Counted from the stretch's first letter, positions 15,488 through 23,814 are shown. The stretch: 36,828 bases of DNA from Bdellovibrionales bacterium (GCA_013216195.1 JABSOQ010000019.1:1-36828), one strand, 5' to 3'. Notes: generated by a model from the sequence alone, not told the origin. Program-made: numbers and translations.

Positions 15488-16729
15488 ATGAAACTTCTTG
15501 GAATCTACTTCGTATCGATTGTCTCTTTTGGTCTCCTCTGTTGGAGTCTGGTAGTGTCGTCTGTCTATGGCGATGCAATCTCTATGGTCTGTAAGACTGT
15601 CTCTGCACGAATATTCGAGAAACCTGATGGGCTTACTAAATGGTCTAAAGAGTGCTTGTCGCTCAGTGATCAAGTGTCAGCCTTTCGGCACAAATCGCAC
15701 GTTGTGAATCTATTGGCAGAAAAACTTGATGAGTTGCAAATGAGTCATCTGGGCATTTACGTTCCGAGTGAGACAAGGCAACTCTGGACGGGTGAATCAC
15801 GAGACACGGGTCTGCGAGGTCGATTTATTGAGACTCAATTTGTGATTTCAGAGGTCTTGAAAGGATCTTCGGCTGAGCAGCAGGGCGTAAAAGTGGGAGA
15901 CAGTTTGGCCACAATTAATGGCAAGAGCGTGATCTCCCAGTGGCAGGGGCAAAAGGCACGAGGAGAGTTCGTCTTTCTAAGGGGAGACAACTTGCTCACT
16001 TTTCAGATTGAACCTGAAAAAATGCAAATCGATGAAGCGCCAACACTTGAAAGTGTTGATAGAGGTGTTGGCAGACTTCGAATCTCGAGCTTTAGAAAAG
16101 AGCTTTGGGATAAACTGGCGTGGTCAACTTTGGCAAAGGAGGGCTTTGCAAAATATCAATCATTGATCGTCGATATTAGAGGCAACCCGGGTGGCAGTTT
16201 TGTCGCCATGCTGAGAGCACTTTCTCCGTTTTTCTGTGAACCTCAAAGTATCGGCCATGTCATCAAACCACGAGATCTCGCCTCTCACGCATCAAGAGTT
16301 AGAAGACTGCCCGATGATCCGAGTGATGCTCTGCAAATTGAGATTTTCTCAGAGAACTCAATAGTGAATCTAGAAACCTATGAGGACTATGGGTGTTTTA
16401 GGGGGCGGGTTGTAGTTTTGATAGATCAAGAGACGGCTTCGGTGGCAGAAATATTTGCTGAAGCGATTAAACATCGTAAAAAATCTAAAGTCATAGGAGC
16501 TGTGTCTTCCGGGGATGTCTTGTTGGGTGTCTGGTATGATTTGTCGATTCTGGGAAGGGATCATTCTTTCTCGGTACCTGAGGCTCTTTATCAAAATCCA
16601 GAGGGAGAAACTCTAGAAAGGGTTGGCGTCAGCCCTGACTTTGAGGTTGAATATAAGTTAGAAGAAGCTTTGTTGGGCAGAGACAGTTTCGTCCTAGAGG
16701 CTGTGTCGTCATTACGGGGAGACAACTGA
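15488..16729 (+). CDS. S41-family (CtpA-like) protease homologue with altered active site
   Basis: The 413-residue product has a Sec signal peptide (about 1-28), a PDZ domain at about 85-175 (LKGSSAEQQGVKVGDSLATI is the ligand-groove region) and an S41 catalytic domain (about 185-390) with LIVDIRGNPGGS and the nucleophile motif DQETASVAEIFAEAI, Ser318. In C-terminal processing proteases such as E. coli Prc the general base Lys lies exactly 25 residues after the Ser in an F-G-K-G context; here position 343 is Asp (SSGDV). It may be inactive or use other residues. An in-frame TTG at 15449 would put the terminator inside the gene; the ATG at 15488 starts the signal peptide. The stop is directly followed by the ATG of the DUF805 gene: an operon. 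Confidence 0.85.
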   Translation: MKLLGIYFVSIVSFGLLCWSLVVSSVYGDAISMVCKTVSARIFEKPDGLTKWSKECLSLSDQVSAFRHKSHVVNLLAEKLDELQMSHLGIYVPSETRQLWTGESRDTGLRGRFIETQFVISEVLKGSSAEQQGVKVGDSLATINGKSVISQWQGQKARGEFVFLRGDNLLTFQIEPEKMQIDEAPTLESVDRGVGRLRISSFRKELWDKLAWSTLAKEGFAKYQSLIVDIRGNPGGSFVAMLRALSPFFCEPQSIGHVIKPRDLASHASRVRRLPDDPSDALQIEIFSENSIVNLETYEDYGCFRGRVVVLIDQETASVAEIFAEAIKHRKKSKVIGAVSSGDVLLGVWYDLSILGRDHSFSVPEALYQNPEGETLERVGVSPDFEVEYKLEEALLGRDSFVLEAVSSLRGDN

Positions 16730-17659
16730 ATGTTCATCAAGACAACGGGCAGAGTGAATCGGTTAGGTTTCTGGGACAAAAGCTACGGAGCGGCTGTTAT
16801 CTTGCTTATGATGGTAACTGGTCTACTGATTTTTATCAGTCAAGATGCGTGGGCTGCTGGTCTAATTCTAATTGCAACTTTTCTTTATTTTTTGCATACG
16901 GTTGGTGTTGCGATTCGCCGTTTGCACGATTTAGGGCATCCTGGGTATTTTGTTATTGCCTATTTTGTTCCTGGTATTAATGCTTTGATGCTCTTGTATT
17001 TGATGTTTTGGCCAGGTCAGCCCCAGAAGAATACTTATGGAGAACCTGATCAAGACAGATCTTTGGCTGGTGTACTAGTCGCACTTGCCATCTCATTGGC
17101 TTTTGTCGGAGCCACTTCTTACTATGCTGTGACCAATCAAGAAAAGACACAGGCTGAGCTTCAAACTCGCTTAAAAAAGATTGAAAAGCTTCAGCAGAAG
17201 GTGATTAATCCTGAGGCAGCTAATTCTGATGAGGAAGCTGAGCGTATAGATGACCCTGACGGAGCAAATGCTAAGCGCGCTCAGACCACAGCAGAAAACC
17301 AGATCGAGTCTTTGAGAAAGCAGGGCAGATGGACCGCAGGAGAGTTCTTCTTCAATAAGAAAGGAGACATGATCATGCTTATACGACATGAGCTTGAGCG
17401 CTTCCGAGAGCTCTGCGGACGCTTGCCGAGCGCGACTCAAGAAGGCATCTATGTACTCAACGTTGGCAAGAAAGCCAAGCTGTGCCCAAAGTGGACTGGG
17501 CGTGTGCCTCGGATGTCTCCTGAAGACTTTGGCTTTAGAATCTACTTTACCAAACTCTCAGAAACACACGTAGCTCTCTACACCTACGGCATGGACAACA
17601 AACGAGGGGGAGAGGGGCCCGATCAAGACTGGCGAATGGACATTCAAGAGATACAGTAA
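16730..17659 (+). CDS. DUF805 membrane protein fused to a GspG pseudopilin-like domain
   Basis: The 309-residue product has an N-terminal DUF805 region (about 1-135) with GRVNRLGFWDKSY, several membrane helices and the family motif IRRLHDLGHPGYF at 62-74. A coiled coil (about 138-160) and an acidic linker lead to a C-terminal domain of about 100 residues. That domain resembles the periplasmic part of the type II secretion pseudopilin GspG: a helix ending LERFRELCGRLPSATQEG, then PEDFGFRIYF, then YGMDNKRGGEGPDQDW (286-301), which matches the GspG calcium loop (G-A-D-G-x-x-G-G-E-G-x-D-A-D). No prepilin peptidase site precedes it. The ATG directly follows the S41 gene's stop, with a GGGGAGA ribosome site inside that gene. 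Confidence 0.82.
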   Translation: MFIKTTGRVNRLGFWDKSYGAAVILLMMVTGLLIFISQDAWAAGLILIATFLYFLHTVGVAIRRLHDLGHPGYFVIAYFVPGINALMLLYLMFWPGQPQKNTYGEPDQDRSLAGVLVALAISLAFVGATSYYAVTNQEKTQAELQTRLKKIEKLQQKVINPEAANSDEEAERIDDPDGANAKRAQTTAENQIESLRKQGRWTAGEFFFNKKGDMIMLIRHELERFRELCGRLPSATQEGIYVLNVGKKAKLCPKWTGRVPRMSPEDFGFRIYFTKLSETHVALYTYGMDNKRGGEGPDQDWRMDIQEIQ

Positions 17660-17670
17660 AGCTAGTGTAG

Positions 17671-18756
17671 CTATCTCGTGGTTTGTTTGCCACAACTGTA
17701 AGAAGCTCGTTTGAAATCGTCAGCCAAAATAGACTGTTTTTTAAGTCTCAGATCAGTTGCAGAAATTAAAATGACTTCTTTGTGAGCTTGATTGAGTTTG
17801 CAAGCTGACACCAAGTGCTTCAAAGCGATCTTGTAGTTGTTTTCTTCATAGAGAGACTTGCCCAGCCCAAGTTGAGAACGGTCTTGGTTTGGATTGGCTT
17901 TCACTGCGGCCTGAAAGTAGCGAGTCGATACAGGAAAATTGCCCTTGTCAAAGTAGTACTTGCCTGTGGCCCATTGTGCGATCTCAGCCATTGGAAACTT
18001 TTTCGCTGCTAAGCGAATGATTTTGCCACCCTTTGCATCATCACCTTTTTCGATATGAGCTTGGCCGAGGTAAATATAATTGTCAGCAAAGTTGCGAGAC
18101 TTCGCTATCGCCTTTTTGCACATTTCAATGGTTTGATTGAGGTACCCATCAATAGAGTAGAGTCGGCATTGGTCGTTCAGCAATTCAGGCCTGGCGCCAA
18201 ACTGGGCCACCATTTGAGTTAGCAGTTGCCGGGCTTCGTAGTTTAAATTGGTGCCAACAAAGTAATTGAGCAAGCTGTCATAAGCGGGCTTATATTTGGG
18301 CTTTAACTTTATGGCCTCTCGAAAAGCGATAACTAAGCTTGTCTCAATCTCTTTTCTTTTGTTTTCATCTTTGGTTTCATCTAGCCACTTCAATAAACCA
18401 TGACCAAGCACAAAGTGGCTTTCGTAGTTGTCTTTATCTCGATCATTCAGGATTCGCAAAATACGAACCTCGTTTTCGACGTCATTCATATTTCCATAGG
18501 CGTTGGCGAGGTCTAGATAACCAGGCACAGAGAGCTGATCTGTATAGGGGTTGAGAAGTTCAATGACCTTCTTGTTTTGACCTGTGTTTAAGGCTCTTCG
18601 GGCCTGGGCTTCTCTTTTGCTAGTAGATTTTGTGGCAACCGGTGAGCTCGGTCTGTCATTAAGCTCAGCATCTTCCTGGGCTGAAGATGCCTGGTGGATA
18701 ATCAGAGCGAGTAGGCTTGCGAGGAAAATTCTGAAGAATCTAAATGAAGTTGCCAT
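17671..18756 (-). CDS. exported TPR-repeat protein
   Basis: The 361-residue product has a signal peptide (about 1-25, ending ASSAQ) and then tandem tetratricopeptide repeats from about 50 to 345; clear examples are SVPGYLDLANAYGNMND, NYIYLGQAHIEKGDDAKGG and SRYFQAAVKANP-like segments with the usual Ala/Gly/Tyr/Pro spacing. TPR arrays mediate protein-protein contacts; the signal peptide puts this one in the periplasm. It is 31 bases downstream of the Gly-rich exported protein gene on the same strand and probably shares its transcript. It converges on the DUF805 gene with an 11-base gap. No catalytic domain is present. Confidence 0.85.
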   Translation of the reverse strand: MATSFRFFRIFLASLLALIIHQASSAQEDAELNDRPSSPVATKSTSKREAQARRALNTGQNKKVIELLNPYTDQLSVPGYLDLANAYGNMNDVENEVRILRILNDRDKDNYESHFVLGHGLLKWLDETKDENKRKEIETSLVIAFREAIKLKPKYKPAYDSLLNYFVGTNLNYEARQLLTQMVAQFGARPELLNDQCRLYSIDGYLNQTIEMCKKAIAKSRNFADNYIYLGQAHIEKGDDAKGGKIIRLAAKKFPMAEIAQWATGKYYFDKGNFPVSTRYFQAAVKANPNQDRSQLGLGKSLYEENNYKIALKHLVSACKLNQAHKEVILISATDLRLKKQSILADDFKRASYSCGKQTTR

Positions 18757-18787
18757 GTCCCAAGTTTCCTACGTCTTGATAAACAGA

Positions 18788-19720
18788 TCAAGACTTGTTC
18801 TTTTTCTTGTTCTCTCGAACAGCAGGTGAAGGAGCCATCTTAACATCTGCTTTTGACTTCAACTTGTCGTCAAGCTGAATGAAGTCTTCATTTCCGCTTG
18901 AGAAAACCGAGTCAGAGGATCTTTCAATGTTTTGGGCTCGTGGAGTCACTTGACTATTGATGTAGTAGCTGTAGGCAGAACCATCAGAGCCACCATAGCC
19001 ACCGCCCGGTTGAGATGGACCTGCGACTCCGCCTCCGCCATTTGGTCCGCCTGAAGAGGCTGGGCCTCGATCAGTTGCTTGTTGACCACCACCAGTGGTC
19101 CCCCCACCATCACCGCTGAAGTGTCTTGGTCCACTGCGGTCTCCACCGTTAACTTGTCCGCCAGCGATTTCAAGGCCTGCGTCTTCTGTGGGAGTGATCA
19201 TTATGTCATCAAGGTAGTGATCAAACTGTGAAGCCACCATGTTTGGGAACCGCTTTGTCTCGCCACCCGACCTGCAAACCAAGGCCACAGCAGTTGCGGT
19301 GTTGTTGATTTGTGTGCGACATTCTGCACGAGGGTTGGCTTGAGCATACTTGATTACTGCAGCGACTTCTTTTCTGCGGTAGTTCCAGACGATGGCAGAA
19401 TCTTGCTTTTTCATATCGTAGTACATTTGTTTGTGTTCAGCATCCATACCGTCTGTCAGACCAGGTACCCAAACTGTGTACTGGTCATCATCTCGGCCTC
19501 TATTCTCGTAGTGGCGAAAGCCAACATCTGGTGGGTTTTTTCTCCAGCGATAGGGTACAGACATATTGTCGACAATTCTTCGAGGCGTCTGAGTTGTGTC
19601 GTTGTCATTATCGTTATCATTAAATGCTTGTGATGGCTGATTGAAGGCAAGAAGCGCAACAATTGCAACGATCTGCATGGCGAAGATAATCCAACGTGAC
19701 TTGATGTTCTTTACTGTCAT
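18788..19720 (-). CDS. exported protein with Gly-rich low-complexity region
   Basis: The 310-residue product has an N-terminal hydrophobic segment (about 11-32) that works as a signal peptide or anchor. A repeat of Asp-Asn follows (NDNDNDNDTTQ). A soluble domain (about 55-175) contains two Cys residues (AECRTQINN and VCRSGG) that may form a disulphide. Residues about 195-265 are Gly/Ser/Pro-rich (GGGTTGGGQQ, SGGPNGGGG) and likely disordered. The C-terminus is Lys-rich. A strong GGAGGGGG ribosome site precedes the ATG; it is part of the palindrome CCTCCGGAGG. It is the first gene of a two-gene operon with the TPR gene. I do not recognise a family. Confidence 0.75.
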   Translation of the reverse strand: MTVKNIKSRWIIFAMQIVAIVALLAFNQPSQAFNDNDNDNDTTQTPRRIVDNMSVPYRWRKNPPDVGFRHYENRGRDDDQYTVWVPGLTDGMDAEHKQMYYDMKKQDSAIVWNYRRKEVAAVIKYAQANPRAECRTQINNTATAVALVCRSGGETKRFPNMVASQFDHYLDDIMITPTEDAGLEIAGGQVNGGDRSGPRHFSGDGGGTTGGGQQATDRGPASSGGPNGGGGVAGPSQPGGGYGGSDGSAYSYYINSQVTPRAQNIERSSDSVFSSGNEDFIQLDDKLKSKADVKMAPSPAVRENKKKNKS

Positions 19721-20041
19721 TTTTCCCCCTCCGGAGGTCTAGATCAGAATGAAACAGTTAAACCCGGTTCTTATTTCTGACGATAAAACTCTTGAGATAA
19801 CACTTATATCTAGAGCAATTGCGAGGCCAGCTGAGGGCGTGTTCAGCAAGTTAGAGGTCTCAAGCCTTGTACAGGTGTTAATGAAAACTACAGCTCAGAT
19901 CGTTTCAGTTTGAGATGGGCCAAGTCTGACATTTTTTGTTAGCCACCTGTAACTGCAGTTTTCGCTCAGCTCAAAATCACAGTGTTCTGAGCAGGAACAC
20001 TCCTAGCACTAGTGATAGGGCAGAACGCAAAGGAGCGGGAT
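19721..20041. other. 321-base divergent spacer, no gene seen
   Basis: This spacer separates the divergent Gly-rich protein gene (minus) and the three-gene RDD/rhomboid operon (plus), so it must hold promoters for both. A 10-bp palindrome CCTCCGGAGG (19728-19737) coincides with the minus-strand ribosome site, and AAGGAG near 20030-20034 serves the plus-strand ATG at 20042. I found no convincing -35/-10 pair, terminator or RNA gene. Confidence 0.45.
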
Positions 20042-20719
20042 ATGTCAAACAAGCAAGAAGAACGAAAAGAAGGTGAAGTGATCGAGTTTCCAAAAGCCAA
20101 GGTGGTAAGACACCCCAAGCTTGAAGAGCCCGAGCAGAAAGCAACTTTCTTTGGAACCCCTAAACAGAAATATATGATGTCTTTAGGGTCGGCTTTGCTG
20201 GTGGCAGTAATGTTCAATGTAGTGGGCGTTGATGGCCTGTTTCAGAAACAAGTTAAAAAGACTGAAGTTGGTCGATTTCTAGCGAGTGAAGAGAAGCGAG
20301 ACGACGGCTACGAAAACAAGTTGGCAAAAAAGTTGAGCCAAAGCAAGGGCAGACAACCAGCTAGCATAGGCTACGAGCCATCTAAGATTGAAGACTTTCA
20401 GTATGGCTTCTTAGGTAGCAAATATAAAGTGAGCTTTTTTCAAGACAAAGTGCAAGAGGTCTCTTTTCAAGAAGGTTCTGGTGATCAGAAGCCTGAGTAT
20501 GTGACTGACCGAAAAGACTTTATGATGAAAAGAAAGGCCCTTTGGCCAGTCGAGTTTAGCTCTGTCATTACAAAATCGAAGCAAGCTAACGGGGACCGAG
20601 TTTTCGAAACTTACTCGTTGCTAGCAGACGACCAAAGTCAAGTTGGCTCAGTTGAATTTGAGCTGGACAGCTACGGTAGGCTTTACAACATGAAGCTTGC
20701 AAAGACAGTCCAGAACTGA
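20042..20719 (+). CDS. single-pass membrane protein of unknown function
   Basis: The 225-residue product has a charged cytoplasmic N-terminus (about 1-43, with VIEFPKAKVVRHPK), one transmembrane helix near 46-65 (MMSLGSALLVAVMFNVVGV) and a periplasmic domain of about 155 residues with an alpha/beta pattern and a run of beta strands near the end (EFELDSYGRLYNMKL). The ATG at 20042 is chosen because AAGGAG lies seven bases before it; an in-frame ATG at 20012 has no such site. It is the first gene of an apparent operon: 53 bases to the RDD gene and then the rhomboid gene. A type II single-pass protein like this could be a rhomboid substrate, which is speculation. Confidence 0.72.
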   Translation: MSNKQEERKEGEVIEFPKAKVVRHPKLEEPEQKATFFGTPKQKYMMSLGSALLVAVMFNVVGVDGLFQKQVKKTEVGRFLASEEKRDDGYENKLAKKLSQSKGRQPASIGYEPSKIEDFQYGFLGSKYKVSFFQDKVQEVSFQEGSGDQKPEYVTDRKDFMMKRKALWPVEFSSVITKSKQANGDRVFETYSLLADDQSQVGSVEFELDSYGRLYNMKLAKTVQN

Positions 20720-20772
20720 ATTCTAGACGAATTCTAACTTATTAATCATCTCTGAAATACCGATAAATCTTC

Positions 20773-22755
20773 ATGGTTTATCGGGATGTTACAAGATCAA
20801 ATCATAGCGATGATCCCCGCAAAGACGGTGGGGCAAAGCTGTCTAACCTGGCAGCGCCAGGCGATCGTTTAGCAGCAGCTATAATCGACATTAGCGTCAT
20901 TCTTGCTCCCTTAGTACTACTCGTAAGTTCACCTTTTCAGCTTCTGTTTGTAAGATCATTGCTCTTGAATCAAGAAGTCGAGTTCTTACTCTCGGTAACA
21001 GCCATTGCGACAGTGGTGTTGATTCTTACTGTCTCTTACATGACTATGATGAACAGCTTGGTCGGAGGTACGCTCGGCAAGTTGGTCTTCGGTTTGCGAG
21101 TTCTGGGTATTTGGGATCAAAAAAAACTGAGTGTTCCAGCGGCATTTTTTCGCTCCCTGACCTGGTTGTTGAGTCTGGCTTTTGCCCTGTTGCCGTTTTT
21201 AGCAGTTTTGTCAGATAACAAGAGGCGACCCTGGCATGATCGAATCGCCGACTCGATAGTGGTTTCAGTCAACAAGGCTAACTTTGGCTCACCAAACGTT
21301 TTTGAGAAAATGTTTGTTCAGTCTGTGCTGGGTAGTGTTGCTGCCTTAGTTTTGGTCTCATCTATGGCAATCGGCCCAACTGTTTGGAATGGAATTCTTG
21401 ATTCGGGTTTGTTACCTTTCGGCGATTCGAAATTTGCCAGCTATTGCGACGAAGTCGACTATGCAATGGATGAGTGGCCTAGGGTTGAGACTGTTTCAGA
21501 AGAGAAAAGACTCAATATTGTTCTCACGCTTTTTGCGGCAGGCGAGGTTTCGAAATCTTGTCTCGAAAAAGAAGCTCAAAAGTTTATAGACGTGAAATCG
21601 TCTGAAAACGCAACGGCCTATTTGGCACAAGCCTTTGTTCACTCTGAAAACCCTGAGCTATCAAATCAATACCTTAGTAAGGTTTGCGATCTTTCTCCAG
21701 AGTCTTCGAGTTGCACAATGAGCAAAGTTGTTGAAGATTGGTCCGACTCAAAATGGAGCTCTGTAGAGGCTCATTTCGCTAGTTTCGTCGAACATACTCC
21801 TCTTCACATTTCAGTTTGGGCTCTTCGGCATTTTATAGAGCGTAGAGAGTTTGCAAAAGCAGAAGACTTTTTGAACAAGCTTGCTAGCCAGCCTTCACTT
21901 GCAAACTTTCTGGCCCAGCAAAGAGTAAGAATTCTAGCTGGAACAGGGCGAGACCGCGAATTGAATGCCGTCGCTGTCACAGCGATCGAAAGCTTGTCTT
22001 CTGAAGGTCGGCTGCGAGTAGCCGAAAAAATGTGTGATTTCCACAGCAAGGCTGATTCTTGCGCGGGTACAAAGTCGCAGCCTTGCCAACTTTTGAAAAA
22101 AGAGTCTCTTGGCGATCACTCGATTCTCGTCTCTGCCGGTACTGCCATACAGGTCGCTAGGGTCATAGCTTGTGAAGACGATGAAGAAGATTACAAGAAA
22201 TTACTCGCCCTCCTGCCGATGCAGGAGAGTCATGATTATGCTGTGGCTGTTAAGGCCAAGCTAGAGGGCCGAGTGAATGAGGCGAGAGGTGAGTTCGAGC
22301 GGCTTGCTAGGTTGCCAGATGTTTCTTCGAAGATGCGAAAGCAAGTTGAGGTCGAGTTGCTGTTACTGCTGGAGTCTGCGGACGAGCTGTACGCCTCTGT
22401 TGAAGATTGGCGTCAAGAGGAACCAGATCTAGATTGGGGTGTTCGCGGCGAAGCTCTTTTAGAGAACGCAACGCGAAGTGGAGATTACGATCAAGCAATG
22501 AAGATTGCGGAATTATTAATAGACGAGCGTTTCCGAAAGACTTCAATATTAAGACCCTATGTCTACAGTTTGCTGCAGTCAAAAAAGATGAAAGAGGCGC
22601 AAACCTTGCTGCAGTCAGAGTGGGGTGTGGCACAGCTGGTTGATGCAGGCAAATCTCCCAGGCGTGGGCTGGCAAGTGAACTGCCGGGCCAGTCAGATTT
22701 AGACACTCATATGGAGAAGCTAATGAAACATTACCGTTCAGGAGTGGCATTGTGA
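20773..22755 (+). CDS. RDD-domain membrane protein with long helical-repeat domain
   Basis: The 660-residue product starts with an RDD domain (about 28-170): APGDRLAAAIIDISVILAPL carries the first Arg and Asp, a conserved GGTLGKLVFGLRV turn follows, and RRPWHDRIADSIVV holds the last Asp. Four hydrophobic segments lie in residues 30-220. The remaining 430 residues are soluble and helical with degenerate TPR-like units (NATAYLAQAFVHSENPELSNQYL; REFAKAEDFLNKLASQPSL) and several Cys. Family knowledge gives RDD proteins only vague transport or membrane-scaffold roles. The stop overlaps the rhomboid start as GTGA, so translation is coupled. No clear ribosome site precedes the ATG at 20773. Confidence 0.85.
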   Translation: MVYRDVTRSNHSDDPRKDGGAKLSNLAAPGDRLAAAIIDISVILAPLVLLVSSPFQLLFVRSLLLNQEVEFLLSVTAIATVVLILTVSYMTMMNSLVGGTLGKLVFGLRVLGIWDQKKLSVPAAFFRSLTWLLSLAFALLPFLAVLSDNKRRPWHDRIADSIVVSVNKANFGSPNVFEKMFVQSVLGSVAALVLVSSMAIGPTVWNGILDSGLLPFGDSKFASYCDEVDYAMDEWPRVETVSEEKRLNIVLTLFAAGEVSKSCLEKEAQKFIDVKSSENATAYLAQAFVHSENPELSNQYLSKVCDLSPESSSCTMSKVVEDWSDSKWSSVEAHFASFVEHTPLHISVWALRHFIERREFAKAEDFLNKLASQPSLANFLAQQRVRILAGTGRDRELNAVAVTAIESLSSEGRLRVAEKMCDFHSKADSCAGTKSQPCQLLKKESLGDHSILVSAGTAIQVARVIACEDDEEDYKKLLALLPMQESHDYAVAVKAKLEGRVNEARGEFERLARLPDVSSKMRKQVEVELLLLLESADELYASVEDWRQEEPDLDWGVRGEALLENATRSGDYDQAMKIAELLIDERFRKTSILRPYVYSLLQSKKMKEAQTLLQSEWGVAQLVDAGKSPRRGLASELPGQSDLDTHMEKLMKHYRSGVAL

Positions 22756-23765
22756 TCATTCCTTACCTGAAAGGTATCATTGGCTTTAGGTTGGCTCCTG
22801 TCACATGGTGTCTGGTTTTTCTAAACGCGCTAGTGATGGTGATGACCATGCAAACTAACGAGTTGGCTCAACAAAACCTAGAGAAGCAATTCGATGATGA
22901 GTTTTACGTGAGTACTCAAGGTCGGCTCTATGCACAGTTCATAAAGGCACATCCTGAAGACTATTCTGGGTTTATGTCGAAACTTGCTGATATGGCTAAG
23001 CAAGGTAGTGAAGAGAAAGTGACTTTACTTGGAAGCTTAGCGATTCGTAATACCAAGTTTATGAACGAGGCGGCCAGTTATTCTTTTAAGGGTGATCAGA
23101 TTGCAATTCAGTACTGGAGAGAAAAGCTTATAGGAATCAAAAAGGTTCAGCAAATTCATCCGAGCTACGCTCTGGGTTTGAGCTCGCAGAACTTCTCAAT
23201 TAAGCAAATGTTCTCTTATATATTTGTACACAGTGGTCTTGTACATTTCGCAGGCAACATGCTATTTCTCATTATTTTCGGGGGTATGGTCGAGCCAGTT
23301 ATCGGAGGGCTAGCTACCTTGCTAGTGTTTTTAGTTTCTGGAGTTGTAGCGGCACTTGGTTTTACCGTGATGACGGGTGAAACGGCAGCTCCTTTGGTGG
23401 GTGCCAGCGGAGCCGTCAGCGGAATGATGGCGTTGATGTGCTGCATTTACCGTAACTACCCTGTGCGTTTTGTGTATTGGTTGTTTTTACCTTTCAAGAC
23501 CTATTCTGGTTTTGTATTTCTGCCAGCTTGGGTGATTCTGGGTATGTGGTTGGCTTCAGATGTAGCGGGTTGGTTAGGTACTCTTAGTGAAATTGGGGGT
23601 GTAGCATACTCGGCCCACCTCGGGGGAGAACTAGCTGGCGTATTTGTCGGCCTTGGCATTTACATGCTACGATTCAACAGCAGAGAGAGCTTGTTTCCGA
23701 GAGAAGAGGTTCGCCCGAGAGTAGGTGAAATACAGAGCTTTCACGAATACCGCCCCTCAGCCTAG
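22752..23765 (+). CDS. rhomboid-family intramembrane serine protease
   Basis: The 337-residue product has the rhomboid core: HSGLVHFAGNMLFLIIFGGMVE (His160, His165, Asn169) in the second core helix, GASGAVSGMMA with nucleophile Ser219, and YSAHLGGELAG with catalytic His289. It should have six or seven membrane helices. A roughly 100-residue insertion or extramembrane region (about 35-145) separates the first helix from the core, unusual in length and predicted helical. It should cleave membrane proteins within or near their transmembrane helix. The start is GTG at 22752, overlapping the RDD gene's TGA by four bases, so the two are made together; the RDD or single-pass protein may be its partner or substrate. 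Confidence 0.93.
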   Translation: MIIPYLKGIIGFRLAPVTWCLVFLNALVMVMTMQTNELAQQNLEKQFDDEFYVSTQGRLYAQFIKAHPEDYSGFMSKLADMAKQGSEEKVTLLGSLAIRNTKFMNEAASYSFKGDQIAIQYWREKLIGIKKVQQIHPSYALGLSSQNFSIKQMFSYIFVHSGLVHFAGNMLFLIIFGGMVEPVIGGLATLLVFLVSGVVAALGFTVMTGETAAPLVGASGAVSGMMALMCCIYRNYPVRFVYWLFLPFKTYSGFVFLPAWVILGMWLASDVAGWLGTLSEIGGVAYSAHLGGELAGVFVGLGIYMLRFNSRESLFPREEVRPRVGEIQSFHEYRPSA

Positions 23766-23814
23766 TCTAACCTCTAACCTCTAACCTCTAACCTCTAACC
23801 TCTAACTTCTAACT
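23766..23814. repeat. 7-bp tandem repeat (TCTAACC/TCTAACT), seven copies
   Basis: Five perfect copies of TCTAACC (23766-23800) are followed by two of TCTAACT (23801-23814). The array begins directly after the rhomboid stop codon and runs through the last codons and stop of the minus-strand TPR gene, which reads it as Lys-Leu-Glu-Val-Arg-Gly-stop. Because seven is not a multiple of three, slippage would shift the frame of that gene's tail, although a stop is met again within a few units. Confidence 0.95.

Noticed and set aside
19728-19737. Palindrome CCTCCGGAGG over the ribosome site of the Gly-rich protein gene, as a possible translational switch
   Set aside because: A perfect palindrome without loop gives only a 3-bp intramolecular stem; symmetry is probably a by-product of a strong ribosome site.
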